Assembly: GCA_026004935.1 (NCBI GenBank)
Contig: BPKC01000001.1
Coordinates: forward strand, 124,001-188,000
From: Rhodothalassiaceae bacterium
GTDB taxonomy: Bacteria > Pseudomonadota > Alphaproteobacteria > Sphingomonadales > Rhodothalassiaceae
Length of the DNA stretch: 64,000 nucleotides
Direction: 5' to 3'
Both the position numbers and the translations under genes were made by a program. Positions within the stretch are counted from its first letter, which is position 1. Every line of letters begins with the position of its first letter. A model generated the notes under the pieces. The model was not told the DNA's origin, did no database searches, and saw nothing but the letters and a program-made list of their open reading frames with translations. Positions 24,228 to 33,595 of the stretch are shown here, piece by piece.

Positions 24228-26504
24228 TTAGGGAAAATCGCGGCCGTCCGGCAGCGTGATTCCATGATCGCGCGCAAAATTGCGCAGCTCTGCGCGAAGG
24301 GATTGTTCTCCCCGCGCCAATGCTTGAAGAATGAAATTTTCGAATCGGCGAAGCTCCACCATGCGCACGAGCCGGCGCATCGGCCCGATCGCCGAGGGCG
24401 ACATCGACAGCCGGCGCACCCCGAGCGCCATCAGCGCCAGCGCGTCCAGGGGGCGGCCCGCAAGCTCGCCGCACACCGTCACCGGCACGCCGGCGCGGGC
24501 GGCCTTCTCCACGACGGCGCGCACGAAGCGCAGCAGCGCCGGCGAGAGGGGGTCGTAGCGGCCCGCGATGCGCGGATTGGTGCGGTCCGCGGCGAACAGG
24601 AACTGGCCGAGGTCATTGGTGCCGATGGACAGGAAGTCGATCTCCGGCAGGATGTCGTCGAGCTCGAAGAACAGCGACGGCACCTCGAGCATGACGCCGA
24701 CGAGGATGCGCCGGGGCCCGGGCAGCGCCAGGCGCGCGAAACGCGTCCTCTCGCGCTCCAGCACCCGCCGCGCCGCGCGGAACTCCGCGGCGGTCGCGAC
24801 CATGGGGAACATCACCCTGAGCTCGCGGTCGGCCGCCGCCTGCATCAGCGCGCGCAGCTGGTAGCGCAGCAGCACCGGCCGGTCGAGGGCCAGCCGGATC
24901 GCCCGCCAGCCCATCGCGGGGTTGGGCTCGCGCTCATGCGGCAGGAAGGGCACGATCTTGTCGCCGCCGAGGTCGAGCGTGCGGAAGTGGACCGGGCGCT
25001 CGCCCGCCGCGCTCAGCACCGCGTGGTAGAGCTCGCGCTGGGCCTCCAGCCGCGGCAGGGTGGCGCGCAGCATGAACTGGAATTCCGTGCGGAACAGGCC
25101 GATGCCCTCGGCCCCGGTGCGTTCGAGGGCGGCGGTGTCGCTCGCAAGGCCCGCATTGATGAACAGGTGGATCAGCGTACCGTCGCGGCTGCGGCTTTCG
25201 AGCCCGCGCTCGGCGTAATAGGCGGCCTGTTCCTTCTCGCGCGCGGCGATCGCCTGGACGTAGAGCTCGCGCACGTCCTCCTGCGGGCGCAGCAGGGCGT
25301 GGCCGGCCACCGCGTCGACGATGACGAGATCGCCTTCCGCGATCAGCCTGGTCGCCGCGCGCACGCGCCCGAGCATCGGAATGGCGAGGCTGCGCGCGAG
25401 GATCGCGACATGGGCCGTGGGCGCGCCCTCCTCCAGCACCACGCCCTTCACATGCGCCGGATCGTATTCCAGAAGCTCCGCCGGGCCCATGTTGCGGGCG
25501 ACGATCACGCTGTCGGCCTCGAGCCGCCGGCCGGTGCTGCGCCCGGTGAGCAGCCGCATCAGCCGCCGCGAGAGGTCCTCGAGATCGTTGAGCCGCGCGC
25601 GCAGATAGGGGTCGTGGCTGGCCTCGAGCCGGGCGCGGTTGTCCAGCGCCACGCGCTCGACCGCGGCCTCCGCCGTCAGCCCCGCATCGATGGCCGCGCG
25701 GATGCGCTGCTGCCAGCCGCGGTCATAGGCGAACATCTTGTAGGCCTCGAGGATGTCGTGGTGTTCGCCGCCGGTCCCGATCTCGGGATTCTGGACCAGG
25801 CGGTCGACCTCGGCCCTCAGGCGCGCGAGCGCCTCCTCGAGCCGGCGATGCTCGGCGTCGATGTCCTCGGCGACATAGCGCGAGACCGCGACGCTGCCGT
25901 CGTGGAGCACCGCCGCCCCCATGCCGATGCCGGCCGCAAGCGGTTCGCCGTCCAGGGTGGCCGCGGCTTCCGGGGTGCCGGGCGCCGGCAGCAGCTCCTC
26001 GCGCGCGACCAGCTGGCCCGAGCCGATGAGCTCGGCCAGCACCATCGCCACCGTCTGCAGCGCCTCCTCCTCCTCGTCGGTGTAGGCGCGCGAGGCGACG
26101 TTCTGGACCACGAGCACGCCGACGACCCGCCCGGCATGCACGATCGGCACGCCGAGAAAGCCGTGATAGGGCTCCTCGCCGGTCTCGGGGCGGTAGGCGA
26201 AGTGGGGGTGGCGGGGCGCGTCCTGAAGTCTGAGCGGCAGACCGGTCTGCGCGACGAGGCCGACGAGGCCCTCGCCGATCCGCAGCCGGGTGCGGTGGAC
26301 CGCCTCGGGATTGAGGCCCTCGGTGGCGAACAGCTCGAGGATGTCGCCCGCGCGCACGAGATAGACCGAGCAGACCTCGGCGACCATGTTCTGGGCGATC
26401 AGGCGCACGACCTTCTGCAGGCGCTCCTCGGCCGTGCCCGGCCCCGCCATGACGCGGTGGAGCTGGCGCAGAAGCACCCTCGGCCTGCTCGGAAGCTCGT
26501 TCAC
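24228..26504 (-). CDS. ptsP: PTS-Ntr enzyme I (phosphoenolpyruvate-protein phosphotransferase)
   Basis: A 758-residue EI-Ntr. An N-terminal GAF domain (about residues 15-155) precedes the EI HPr-binding and phosphohistidine domain, with the active histidine in EEGAPTAHVAILARSLAIPMLG, and the C-terminal PEP-binding barrel (FRTEFQFMLR, SIGTNDLGQF and VCGELAGRP). It passes phosphate from PEP to the NPr/HPr protein, the probable partner being the HPr gene at 33582-33884. It starts with GTG 26504 after GGGGAGA. It lies downstream of lysC and the nitronate-monooxygenase-like gene on the same strand; a lysC-ptsP neighbourhood is common in alphaproteobacteria. Confidence 0.95.
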   Translation of the reverse strand: MNELPSRPRVLLRQLHRVMAGPGTAEERLQKVVRLIAQNMVAEVCSVYLVRAGDILELFATEGLNPEAVHRTRLRIGEGLVGLVAQTGLPLRLQDAPRHPHFAYRPETGEEPYHGFLGVPIVHAGRVVGVLVVQNVASRAYTDEEEEALQTVAMVLAELIGSGQLVAREELLPAPGTPEAAATLDGEPLAAGIGMGAAVLHDGSVAVSRYVAEDIDAEHRRLEEALARLRAEVDRLVQNPEIGTGGEHHDILEAYKMFAYDRGWQQRIRAAIDAGLTAEAAVERVALDNRARLEASHDPYLRARLNDLEDLSRRLMRLLTGRSTGRRLEADSVIVARNMGPAELLEYDPAHVKGVVLEEGAPTAHVAILARSLAIPMLGRVRAATRLIAEGDLVIVDAVAGHALLRPQEDVRELYVQAIAAREKEQAAYYAERGLESRSRDGTLIHLFINAGLASDTAALERTGAEGIGLFRTEFQFMLRATLPRLEAQRELYHAVLSAAGERPVHFRTLDLGGDKIVPFLPHEREPNPAMGWRAIRLALDRPVLLRYQLRALMQAAADRELRVMFPMVATAAEFRAARRVLERERTRFARLALPGPRRILVGVMLEVPSLFFELDDILPEIDFLSIGTNDLGQFLFAADRTNPRIAGRYDPLSPALLRFVRAVVEKAARAGVPVTVCGELAGRPLDALALMALGVRRLSMSPSAIGPMRRLVRMVELRRFENFILQALARGEQSLRAELRNFARDHGITLPDGRDFP

Positions 26505-26567
26505 CCGAATCTCCCCATCCCCGCGGCGGCGACCGCCCCGCCGCGCGGGAACCGCCGCCGGCCCGGA

Positions 26568-27662
26568 CTATAGCGCGGCCGTGGCCCGATGCGCGAGGTG
26601 CCGGGCCGCCTGGTCGACGAGCTCGGCGATGATCTCGGCCGCGCTCTGCTCGGCGCGCACCATGCCGACGCTCTGGCCGGCCATCAGCGAGCCGTGCTCG
26701 ACGTCGCCCTCGACCACCGCCCGTCTCAGCGCCCCGGCCCAGAAATGCTCGACCGCAAGCTGCGCCTCCTCGAGCGTGACCTCGCCGCGGTCGAGGCGCG
26801 CGATCATCTCGCGCTGAAGCCGCTGAAAAGCCTCGCTCGCCGCGTTCTTCAGCGCGCGCACGGGGATCACGGGCAGCCGCGGGTCGAGCTGCACCGAGAT
26901 CACGGCATCGCGGGCCTGGGCGCGGATGAAGGCCCGCTTGAAGCGCGGATGCGCCCGGGATTCGCGGGCGCAGACGAAACGCGTGCCGAGCTGGACGCCG
27001 GCCGCGCCCATCTCCAGATAGGCGGCGATCAGCGCCCCGTGGCCGATGCCCCCGGCGACGAAGATCGGGATGTCCGCCCCGAGCGCGGGCAGGATCTCCT
27101 GCGCGAGCACCTGGGTCGAGACGGGACCCACATGGCCGCCCGCCTCGGCCCCCTCGATGATGAGCGCATCCACCCCCGCGCGCATGAGCTTGCGGGCGAC
27201 CGCGAGCGAAGGCGCAAAGCACAGCACGCGCACGCCCGCCTCCTTGAGCCGCGCGATCGCCGTGCCCTTCGGCAGGCCGCCGCCCAGCACCACATGGCTC
27301 ACGCCTTCGGCGATCACCATCTCGAGCAGGGCATCGAAGGCGGGGTGCAGCGTGATGATGTTGACGCCGAAGGGCCGCCCGGTGAGCGCGCGGGTGGCGC
27401 GGATCTCCGCGCGCAGGGCGTCCACGTCGAGCGCGCCGCCGGCCAGCACCCCGAAGCCGCCGGCGTTCGAGATGGCGGAGACGAGATGGCGCTCGGACAC
27501 CCAGGTCATCGCCCCGCCCATGATCGCCCGCTCGGCACCGAGGAAGGCGCTGCCGCGCGCCATCAGCGCATCGAGCGCGCGCAGACCCGCATCCGCAGCC
27601 GGCGCGGCCGGCGGGGGTGACGGCGGGCGGATCGCGGTCATGCGTGCATCCCGTGCGGTCAT
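26568..27662 (-). CDS. Nitronate monooxygenase / 2-nitropropane dioxygenase family protein
   Basis: A 364-residue FMN-dependent TIM-barrel protein related to nitronate monooxygenases and FabK. Visible blocks are MGGAMTWVSERHLVSAISNAGGFGVLAGG, VSHVVLGGGLPKG, EGAEAGGHVG (flavin/substrate site), VAGGIGHGALIAAYLEMGAAGVQLGTRFVCA. It may oxidise alkyl nitronates such as propionate-3-nitronate, but many family members are unassigned. Start 27662 lies 4 bases after the lysC stop; 27680 and 27641 are alternative starts. It may share a transcript with lysC. Confidence 0.88.
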   Translation of the reverse strand: MTARDARMTAIRPPSPPPAAPAADAGLRALDALMARGSAFLGAERAIMGGAMTWVSERHLVSAISNAGGFGVLAGGALDVDALRAEIRATRALTGRPFGVNIITLHPAFDALLEMVIAEGVSHVVLGGGLPKGTAIARLKEAGVRVLCFAPSLAVARKLMRAGVDALIIEGAEAGGHVGPVSTQVLAQEILPALGADIPIFVAGGIGHGALIAAYLEMGAAGVQLGTRFVCARESRAHPRFKRAFIRAQARDAVISVQLDPRLPVIPVRALKNAASEAFQRLQREMIARLDRGEVTLEEAQLAVEHFWAGALRRAVVEGDVEHGSLMAGQSVGMVRAEQSAAEIIAELVDQAARHLAHRATAAL

Positions 27663-27666
27663 GCCG

Positions 27667-28890
27667 TCATTCCGCGGCATCGAGCCCGTAGGCGCTGTGC
27701 AGCGCGCGCAGCGCCAGCTCGGTGTAGGCCGCGTCGATCAGCACCGAGATCTTGATCTCGGAGGTCGAGATCGCGAGGATCGGCACGCCCTTCTCGGCCA
27801 GCGTCGTGAACATGGTGTTCGCCACCCCCGCATGCGAGCGCATGCCGATGCCGATGACCGAGACCTTCACGACATCGCTGTTGTGCTCGAGCGCGCGGTA
27901 GCCGATGCGTCGCGCGCCGCCTTCAGCACGTCGAGCGCGCGCGGCAGATCGTCCGCCGGCACGGTGAAGGTGATCTCCGCCTCGCCCTCGGCCGGCGTCT
28001 TGGACTGGACGATCATGTCGACGACGATGCCGGCCTCGGCCAGCGGCCCGAACACGGCGGCCACCCGCCCCGGCCCCGGCGGGACGCCGTAGACGGTGAT
28101 CACCGCGTCGCTCCTGGAATAGGCCAGTCCCGTGACGAGTTCCTGTTCCACGATCTCATCCTCGTTCACCAGCAGGGTGCCGGGCTCGTCCTTGAAGGAG
28201 GAGAGCACCTGCACCCGCACGCCGTGGGTCATCGCCAGCGCGACCGAGCGGATCTGCAGCACCTTCGCGCCGAGCGACGCCATCTCCAGCATCTCCTCGT
28301 AGGAGATGCGGTCGAGCTTGCGCGCGCGGGCGACGATCCGCGGATCCGTCGTGTAGACCCCGTCGACGTCGGTGTAGATGTCGCAGCGGTCGGCCTTCAG
28401 CGCCGCCGCGAGCGCGACCGCCGAGGTGTCCGACCCGCCGCGGCCCAGGGTCGTGACGCGGTTGTCGGGCCCGAGCCCCTGAAAGCCCGTCACCACCGGC
28501 ACCTCGCCGCGCGCCGAGGCGCTCCTCGAGCGCCGCCGTCTCGATCTCGCGGATCAGCGCCGCGGAATGCCGGTCGTCGGTCCGGATCGGGATCTGCCAG
28601 CCCATCCAGCTGCGCGCCGGCACGCCGAGCCCCTGCAGGACGATCGCGAACAGCCCGGCCGAGACCTGCTCGCCGGAGGCGACGACGGCGTCATACTCGC
28701 GGGCGTCATGCAGCGGCGCGGCCTCGCGGCACAGCGCGACCAGCCGGTTCGTCTCGCCGGCCATGGCCGAGACCACGACGGCGACCTCGTGGCCGGCCGC
28801 GCGCGCCGCCGCCACGCGCTCGGCTGCGCGGCGGATGCGCGCGAGATCCCCCAGCGAGGTGCCGCCGAACTTCTTGACAATCCGGGCCAT
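27667..28890 (-). pseudogene. lysC: Aspartokinase, broken by two compensating one-base shifts as read
   Basis: The protein (about 407 residues after repair) matches aspartate kinase from MARIVKKFGGTSLGDLARI through [19 protein letters not shown] to the C-terminal ACT domain (VSVIGIGMRSHAGVANTMF). It would phosphorylate aspartate, the first step to lysine, threonine and methionine. The first part runs 28890 to about 28515. Near 28508-28522 one extra base shifts the frame (the kinase resumes as [12 protein letters not shown] in the second frame); near 27905-27915 one base is missing and the original frame returns at [18 protein letters not shown]. The shifts cancel, everything else is well conserved, and the gene is normally essential. 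Base-calling errors are therefore more likely than true decay. Confidence 0.85.
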
Positions 28891-28992
28891 CGCTCCGCAA
28901 CTTCGACAGGGCTGCAGCGTTTCCGGCGGCACCCGCGGCTGCCGCGCGAGCCTGTTTAGAGGACCGCAAGAAGGCGGCGCAAGGGCATCAAG

Positions 28993-29781
28993 ATGGCCGC
29001 TTCGGGATCATCCGCGACGGACGCCGCCTCGGCCGCGCCCGCGCCCAATGTCGATGCCGGCGAGGTGGCCCGCTTCGCCGCACTCGCCGCGCGCTGGTGG
29101 GACGAGGACGGACCGGCGGCGCCGCTGCACCGCCTCAACCCTGCGCGGCTCGATTTCATCCGCCGGACCGCGCTGGTCCATTTCGGCCGCCCTGCCGCCG
29201 CGCGCGCGCCGTTCACCGGGCTTGCGGCGGTCGATGTGGGCTGCGGCGGCGGGCTGGTGGCCGAGCCGCTCATGCGCATGGGCTTTTCCGTCCTCGGCAT
29301 CGACGCCGACGAGACGGCGATCGCCGTCGCGCGCCGGCATGCGGCGGAGATGGAGCTCGGCGAAGGCCTCTCCTATCGCGTCGCGACGGCCGAGGCGCTC
29401 GTCGCCGAGGGCGCCGCCTTCGACCTCGTCTGCTGCCTCGAGCTCATCGAGCATGTGCCCCGGCCGCGCCGGCTCGTCAGCGATCTGGTGCATCTGGCCC
29501 GCCCGGGCGGGCTCATCGTGCTGTCCACCCTGAACCGCACCGCGCGAAGCTTCCTCGCCGCCATCCTGGGCGCCGAATATCTGCTCGGCTGGCTGCCGCG
29601 CGGCACCCATGACTGGAACCGCTTCCTGAAGCCGGAGGAGCTTGCCGCCTGGCTGGCCGAGGACGGCGCGCAGGAGACCGCCCGCGCCGGCATCGTCTAC
29701 GACGCCTGCCGCGACCGTTTCCGGCTCGGCGACGACACGCGCGTGAACTATCTCGTCGCAGCCGTCCGCAACCGGCGCTGA
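28993..29781 (+). CDS. ubiG: Ubiquinone biosynthesis O-methyltransferase
   Basis: A 262-residue class I SAM-dependent methyltransferase that performs both O-methylations in ubiquinone synthesis. The SAM motif VDVGCGGGLVAEPLMRMGFSVLGIDAD and the UbiG pattern LIEHVPRPRRLVSDLVHLARPGG, HDWNRFLKPEEL and VNYLVAAVRNR are all present. The N-terminal ARFAALAARWWDEDGPAAPLHRLNPARLDFIR segment is the family hallmark. It diverges from lysC across 102 bases and converges on the DUF1178 gene. Confidence 0.95.
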   Translation: MAASGSSATDAASAAPAPNVDAGEVARFAALAARWWDEDGPAAPLHRLNPARLDFIRRTALVHFGRPAAARAPFTGLAAVDVGCGGGLVAEPLMRMGFSVLGIDADETAIAVARRHAAEMELGEGLSYRVATAEALVAEGAAFDLVCCLELIEHVPRPRRLVSDLVHLARPGGLIVLSTLNRTARSFLAAILGAEYLLGWLPRGTHDWNRFLKPEELAAWLAEDGAQETARAGIVYDACRDRFRLGDDTRVNYLVAAVRNRR

Positions 29782-29811
29782 AACACGGCCCGGGCCCGGG
29801 CGCAGCGGCAT

Positions 29812-30270
29812 TCAGGCGTCGGTCTTGCGCAGGCCCGGGATGGGGATGATCTCGATGCCCTCCTCGCGAAGCGCGCGGGATTCCTCGGCCGTCGCCTCGC
29901 CGTAGATGCCGCGGCGCTCCGCCTCGCCGTAATGGATGCGCCGCGCCTCCTCGGGAAAGCGGCGGCCGACGTATTCGCACCGCTTTTCCACCTCGCGCCT
30001 GAGATCCCGGAAGAAGCGGTGAAGCCGCTCCTCGATGCCGGCCGCGTGCATGCCGCCCTGAGCCGCCGGGGCCTTCACCGGCGGCGCATCCGGCTTGCCG
30101 CCGCGCCCGCGGGCGACATGGGGCGCGCTGGGGCGCTTCTCGATGTCGTGCGAGCCGCATTCCGGGCAGGTCAGCAGGCCGGCCCGCTGCTGGCGCGTGC
30201 AGTCCTCGGGCGAGCGGAACCAGCCCTCGAAGCTGTGGCCGGCGCGGCAGCGCAGCGTGTAGACGATCAT
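29812..30270 (-). CDS. DUF1178 family protein
   Basis: A 152-residue protein of unknown function. It begins MIVYTLRCRAGHSFEGWFRS and carries a CPECGS zinc-ribbon-like pair, as is usual in DUF1178. The middle holds a variable low-complexity linker; the C-terminal half is a charged helix-rich block ending in IIPIPGLRKTDA. ATG 30270 is chosen over a longer frame that overlaps the nitrilase gene. Last gene of the comF-grxC-nitrilase-DUF1178 run, an order seen in many alphaproteobacteria. Confidence 0.88.
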   Translation of the reverse strand: MIVYTLRCRAGHSFEGWFRSPEDCTRQQRAGLLTCPECGSHDIEKRPSAPHVARGRGGKPDAPPVKAPAAQGGMHAAGIEERLHRFFRDLRREVEKRCEYVGRRFPEEARRIHYGEAERRGIYGEATAEESRALREEGIEIIPIPGLRKTDA

Positions 30271-30274
30271 GTCC

Positions 30275-31216
30275 TCATCCGTTCCCGGCCTCGTCGTCAC
30301 GGCCTGCGGCCCTGCAGGAAGCATGCCCGCCCGCCTCGACCACCACGAATTCCCGTCCGTGGTCAAGCACCGGGATCCGGCGGCGGGCGTCATGGAGCCG
30401 CGCGCGCTCCAGCGTCGTGACGACGACTCCCGGCTCCTCGCCGGCCTCCACGAGCACCTCGCCCCAGGGCGCGACCGCCATGCTGTGGCCGTAGGTGGCG
30501 CGGCCATCCTCATGCTCGCCTGTCTGCGCGGCGGCGAGCACGAAGGCGCCGTTCTCGATCGCCCGCGCCTTGAGCAGCGTGCGCCAGTGGGCGCGCCCCG
30601 TCGGCCGGGTGAAGGCGGCCGGCACCATCAGGATCTCGGCGCCCGCCAGCGCCAGCGCGCGATAGAGCTGCGGGAAGCGCAGATCGTAGCAGACCGTCAG
30701 CCCGACCCGCCAGCCGGCGACGGCGGCGACCACGGCGCGCCGGCCGGCATGAAAGAGCCGGGATTCGCCGTAAGCTTCGCCGTCGCCGAGATCGACGTCG
30801 AAGAGATGGATCTTGTCGTAGCAGGCGGCGATCCGGCCGTCCGGCGCGATCACGACCGAGCGGTTCCACGCCTTCTCCCCCCGCCCGTCCAGCACCGGAA
30901 TCGAGCCGACGACGAGCCACAGGCCGTGACGGCGCGCGGCGTCCGCAAGCGGGGCGAGCTGACGCGCGGCCGGCCAGGCGGCAAGCGTCTCCAAGATGCG
31001 CCGGCGGCTGCGGTCGAGCAGCGTCGTCATCTCCGGGGTGAGCACGAGCCGGGCCCCTGCGCGGGCGGCCTCGGCGACCGCCTCCTCCACGGCGGCGATG
31101 TTGCGCACGGGATCGATGCCGCTCGTCATCTGCACGAGGGCGACGGTAAGCGCCTCGCCGGCGCGCGCGGGTGCTGCGGGATCGGCGGCCATCCTTCCTT
31201 GCGCGGCCTCCTTCAT
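30275..31216 (-). CDS. Carbon-nitrogen hydrolase (Nit1/deaminated-glutathione-amidase-like)
   Basis: A 313-residue nitrilase-superfamily amidase. The Glu-Lys-Cys triad is visible in LTPEMTTLL, CYDKIHLFDVDLGDG and LTVCYDLRFPQLYRALA. The YDKIHLFDVDL pattern and the adjacent glutaredoxin suggest a metabolite-repair amidase acting on deaminated glutathione, though other omega-amidase roles are possible. Start 31216 overlaps the glutaredoxin stop as ATGA; an ATG at 31192, closely preceded by AAGGAAGG, is a credible shorter alternative. Confidence 0.9.
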   Translation of the reverse strand: MKEAAQGRMAADPAAPARAGEALTVALVQMTSGIDPVRNIAAVEEAVAEAARAGARLVLTPEMTTLLDRSRRRILETLAAWPAARQLAPLADAARRHGLWLVVGSIPVLDGRGEKAWNRSVVIAPDGRIAACYDKIHLFDVDLGDGEAYGESRLFHAGRRAVVAAVAGWRVGLTVCYDLRFPQLYRALALAGAEILMVPAAFTRPTGRAHWRTLLKARAIENGAFVLAAAQTGEHEDGRATYGHSMAVAPWGEVLVEAGEEPGVVVTTLERARLHDARRRIPVLDHGREFVVVEAGGHASCRAAGRDDEAGNG

Positions 31217-31485
31217 CCGGCGGCCGCGGCCTCCTTCAGCCAGCGGTCGAGATCGCCGCGGCCTTCGGCGGCCAGAAGATCGTCGCAGCCTCCCACATGG
31301 CGGCCGCCGATGAAGATCTGCGGCACGGTGCGCCGCCCGCCGGCTCGCGCGACCATCTCGGCGAAGCGCGCGGCATCATGCTCGACGTCCATCTCCGTGA
31401 ACGCGACGCCCTTGTCCCGCAGCAGGGCCTTCGCCCGCCGGCAATAGGGGCAATAGGACTTCGTGTAGATCACGACCTCGGCCAA
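31213..31485 (-). CDS. grxC: Glutaredoxin 3
   Basis: A 90-residue dithiol glutaredoxin with the CPYC active site at residues 12-15, the TVPQIFIGG cis-proline loop and the GGCDDLLAAE glutathione-binding end. It reduces disulfides with glutathione in the cytoplasm. It sits between comF and the nitrilase gene and overlaps the latter by 4 bases. Confidence 0.96.
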   Translation of the reverse strand: MAEVVIYTKSYCPYCRRAKALLRDKGVAFTEMDVEHDAARFAEMVARAGGRRTVPQIFIGGRHVGGCDDLLAAEGRGDLDRWLKEAAAAG

Positions 31486-31512
31486 ACCGGTTCTCCTTTC
31501 TCCATGCGATCT

Positions 31513-32301
31513 TCATCCCCGGACCGTCCCGCCCGTCCCGGGCGGGAGCGCGCGGGCGAAGACGAGCACCTCCACCTCCGCCGCCCCCGCCTTCAGACAG
31601 GCCCGGGCCGCCGCCCGCAGGGTCGCGCCCGTCGTCATCACGTCGTCGACGAGCAGCACGCGGCGTCCCGCCAGCAGGGCGCGGTCCGCATCGAAGGCGC
31701 CGGCGACGTTGCGGCGGCGCTGGGAGGCGCTCAGCCCGCCTTGCGAGCGCGTCGCCCGCCGGCGTCTGACGACGAGAGGCAGATAGGGCCGCCGCAGCCG
31801 TTGCGCAATGGCCGCGGCGACGAGCCCGGCCTGGTTGTAGCGGCGGCGGATGCGGCGCAGGGGGTGAAGCGGCACCGCGGCCACGACGTCCGGCGGCGGC
31901 CCGTCGCCGGCGCGGGCCTGCAGCATGAGCCCCGCGAGCACCGGCGCCAGCTCGCTGCCGTCGCCGTGCTTGAGACGCAGGACGAGCGCGCGGCTCGCAT
32001 CGTCGTAGCGCACGGCCGCATGGGCGCGGGCGAAGGGGGGCGGGTCGGCGCGGCAGCCGGCGCATACGGGCGCAGCGGCCGCATCCCCGGCCGTCTGCGG
32101 CAGCGGCAGCGCGCAGCGGGCACACAGCGGCGGCACGAGAAAGGCGAGCGCCGACCAGCAGGCCGCGCACAGCGCCCCGCCGTCCGCGACCACGGCGCCG
32201 CAGCCCGGGCAGGTCGCGGGCAGCAGCTGGCCGGCCCAGCCGCGCGCGGCGGCGATCAGCCGCCCCGCCCGCCCCCGCAACGCCTCCCGGATCATCCGCA
32301 C
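31513..32301 (-). CDS. ComF family phosphoribosyltransferase-like protein
   Basis: A 262-residue protein. The N-terminus carries a four-cysteine zinc-ribbon region (CPGCGAVVADGGALCAACW, then CARCALPLP and CAGC), followed by a type I PRTase-like domain with AVPLHPLRRIRRRYNQA and the PRPP loop VLLVDDVMTTGATLRAAA. ComF proteins act in DNA uptake in some bacteria, but their role in alphaproteobacteria is unclear. First gene of the four-gene minus-strand run. Confidence 0.92.
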   Translation of the reverse strand: MRMIREALRGRAGRLIAAARGWAGQLLPATCPGCGAVVADGGALCAACWSALAFLVPPLCARCALPLPQTAGDAAAAPVCAGCRADPPPFARAHAAVRYDDASRALVLRLKHGDGSELAPVLAGLMLQARAGDGPPPDVVAAVPLHPLRRIRRRYNQAGLVAAAIAQRLRRPYLPLVVRRRRATRSQGGLSASQRRRNVAGAFDADRALLAGRRVLLVDDVMTTGATLRAAARACLKAGAAEVEVLVFARALPPGTGGTVRG

Positions 32302-32335
32302 CGCCCCCCTTGCCTGCGCGCCGCCGGCCCGCGGA

Positions 32336-33595
32336 TCAGCGCCCGCCGGGGCGGGCCGAGAGCATCATGTATTCCTCGGGCACATAGGCATAGCCGGTGC
32401 CGGGGGAGAACACGGCCAGCGCATACCATCTCCGCCCCCCGGTCGTGACCCGCAGCGCCGCGGGATACCCCTGGCCCTTCTCGAGCCGCATCAGCACCCG
32501 CGCACCCTGGGCCGGCATCGCGAGCAGCGCGACCTCGCGCACGGCGAAGGCCATGAGGCCCTCCGAGAGCACCTCCTCGCGGTAGCCGGCGGCGAAGACG
32601 GCGCGCGCGGCCGGCAGCTCGGGCGCAGGCGGCGCGGCTGCGACCGCGGCCGCCAGACTGTCGAGGTCGTAGGGGACGCCCGCGACCGCCTTCAGCCCGT
32701 CTTCGGCGACGAAGACCAGCGTCGGAAAGCCCCAGTCGCGCCCGGCGCGGTGGTCGAGCTCGGGCTTCATCGAGGCGAGGGTGTGGAAGTGGTACTCGAG
32801 GATGCGCCGGCCCATCAGCCGTTCCTGCGCCGAAAGCGGCGGGCTGTCGTCCCGGCCCTCGCCGAAGACCGCGGCCAGCAGCGCCGGCTCGCCGCGGGCG
32901 ACGGCCTTGAGCAGCCGATCGTCGCCCGCCCCCGGCTCGGCCGCCACCAGGATCCAGTCCCAGGCGAGCCCCCGGTGGTCGGCCGCGACCAGCCGGTAGA
33001 GCGCGCGCGAGCCCGGATCGGCCGGCGAGGCGAGCACGATGACGCGCCGGGCGCCGGGCGCGCCCGTCGGGATCGCGGCCAGCCCGGACAGCTCGGCCAG
33101 CAGCGCCGCATCCTCGGCGGGCAGGTCGCCGGCGCCCGCCTGCCGGTGCGCGCGCGGCGTCTCGCGCCCGAAGACGAGCCCCGATATGTCGCGTCCGGGA
33201 CGCGCGAGGCCGGCGGCGTATTCCGGGCGGTCGGCGAAGCTCCACATCTGGGCGCGCGCCGCCGTGCCGCCGACGAGGCGCGCGCCGGTGAGCCTGTCGA
33301 AGCCCGCGACGATCAGCGTCTTAAGATCGGGGCAGCGCGCGCCCACGATCCGCCCCGCCTCTCTGACCGCGATGTCGAAGGCCGGCGCCGAGAACAGCGC
33401 CGCCGGCGCCTCAACCAGCAGCGCCGCACCCGGCGCGCAGCCGCCGCTCCAGAAGACCTCGATCCCCTGGCGCGGGGCGTAGACGAGGCGCACGGCGTCC
33501 TCCTCCTCGCCCGCCCGCGCGCCGGACGGCGACAGCGCGAAAAGCAGGAGCGCGACGAGAAGCCGGGCGCCCCGTGCCCGCTCATTCCGGCTCAT
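32336..33595 (-). CDS. Unknown exported protein, possible thioredoxin fold without CXXC
   Basis: A 419-residue protein I do not recognise. Residues 9-28 form a signal peptide (GARLLVALLLFALSPSGARA). The middle part has a pattern like DsbC/DsbG: a strand VIVLASPADPGSRALYRLV (about 185-203) where those proteins have the CXXC motif, and a DWGFPTLVFV segment (288-296) that resembles the cis-proline loop. No cysteine pair is present there; the only cysteines are C53 and C88. The start overlaps the end of the HPr gene by 14 bases, so it is probably translated with the PTS genes. A periplasmic binding or chaperone role is only a guess. Confidence 0.7.
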   Translation of the reverse strand: MSRNERARGARLLVALLLFALSPSGARAGEEEDAVRLVYAPRQGIEVFWSGGCAPGAALLVEAPAALFSAPAFDIAVREAGRIVGARCPDLKTLIVAGFDRLTGARLVGGTAARAQMWSFADRPEYAAGLARPGRDISGLVFGRETPRAHRQAGAGDLPAEDAALLAELSGLAAIPTGAPGARRVIVLASPADPGSRALYRLVAADHRGLAWDWILVAAEPGAGDDRLLKAVARGEPALLAAVFGEGRDDSPPLSAQERLMGRRILEYHFHTLASMKPELDHRAGRDWGFPTLVFVAEDGLKAVAGVPYDLDSLAAAVAAAPPAPELPAARAVFAAGYREEVLSEGLMAFAVREVALLAMPAQGARVLMRLEKGQGYPAALRVTTGGRRWYALAVFSPGTGYAYVPEEYMMLSARPGGR

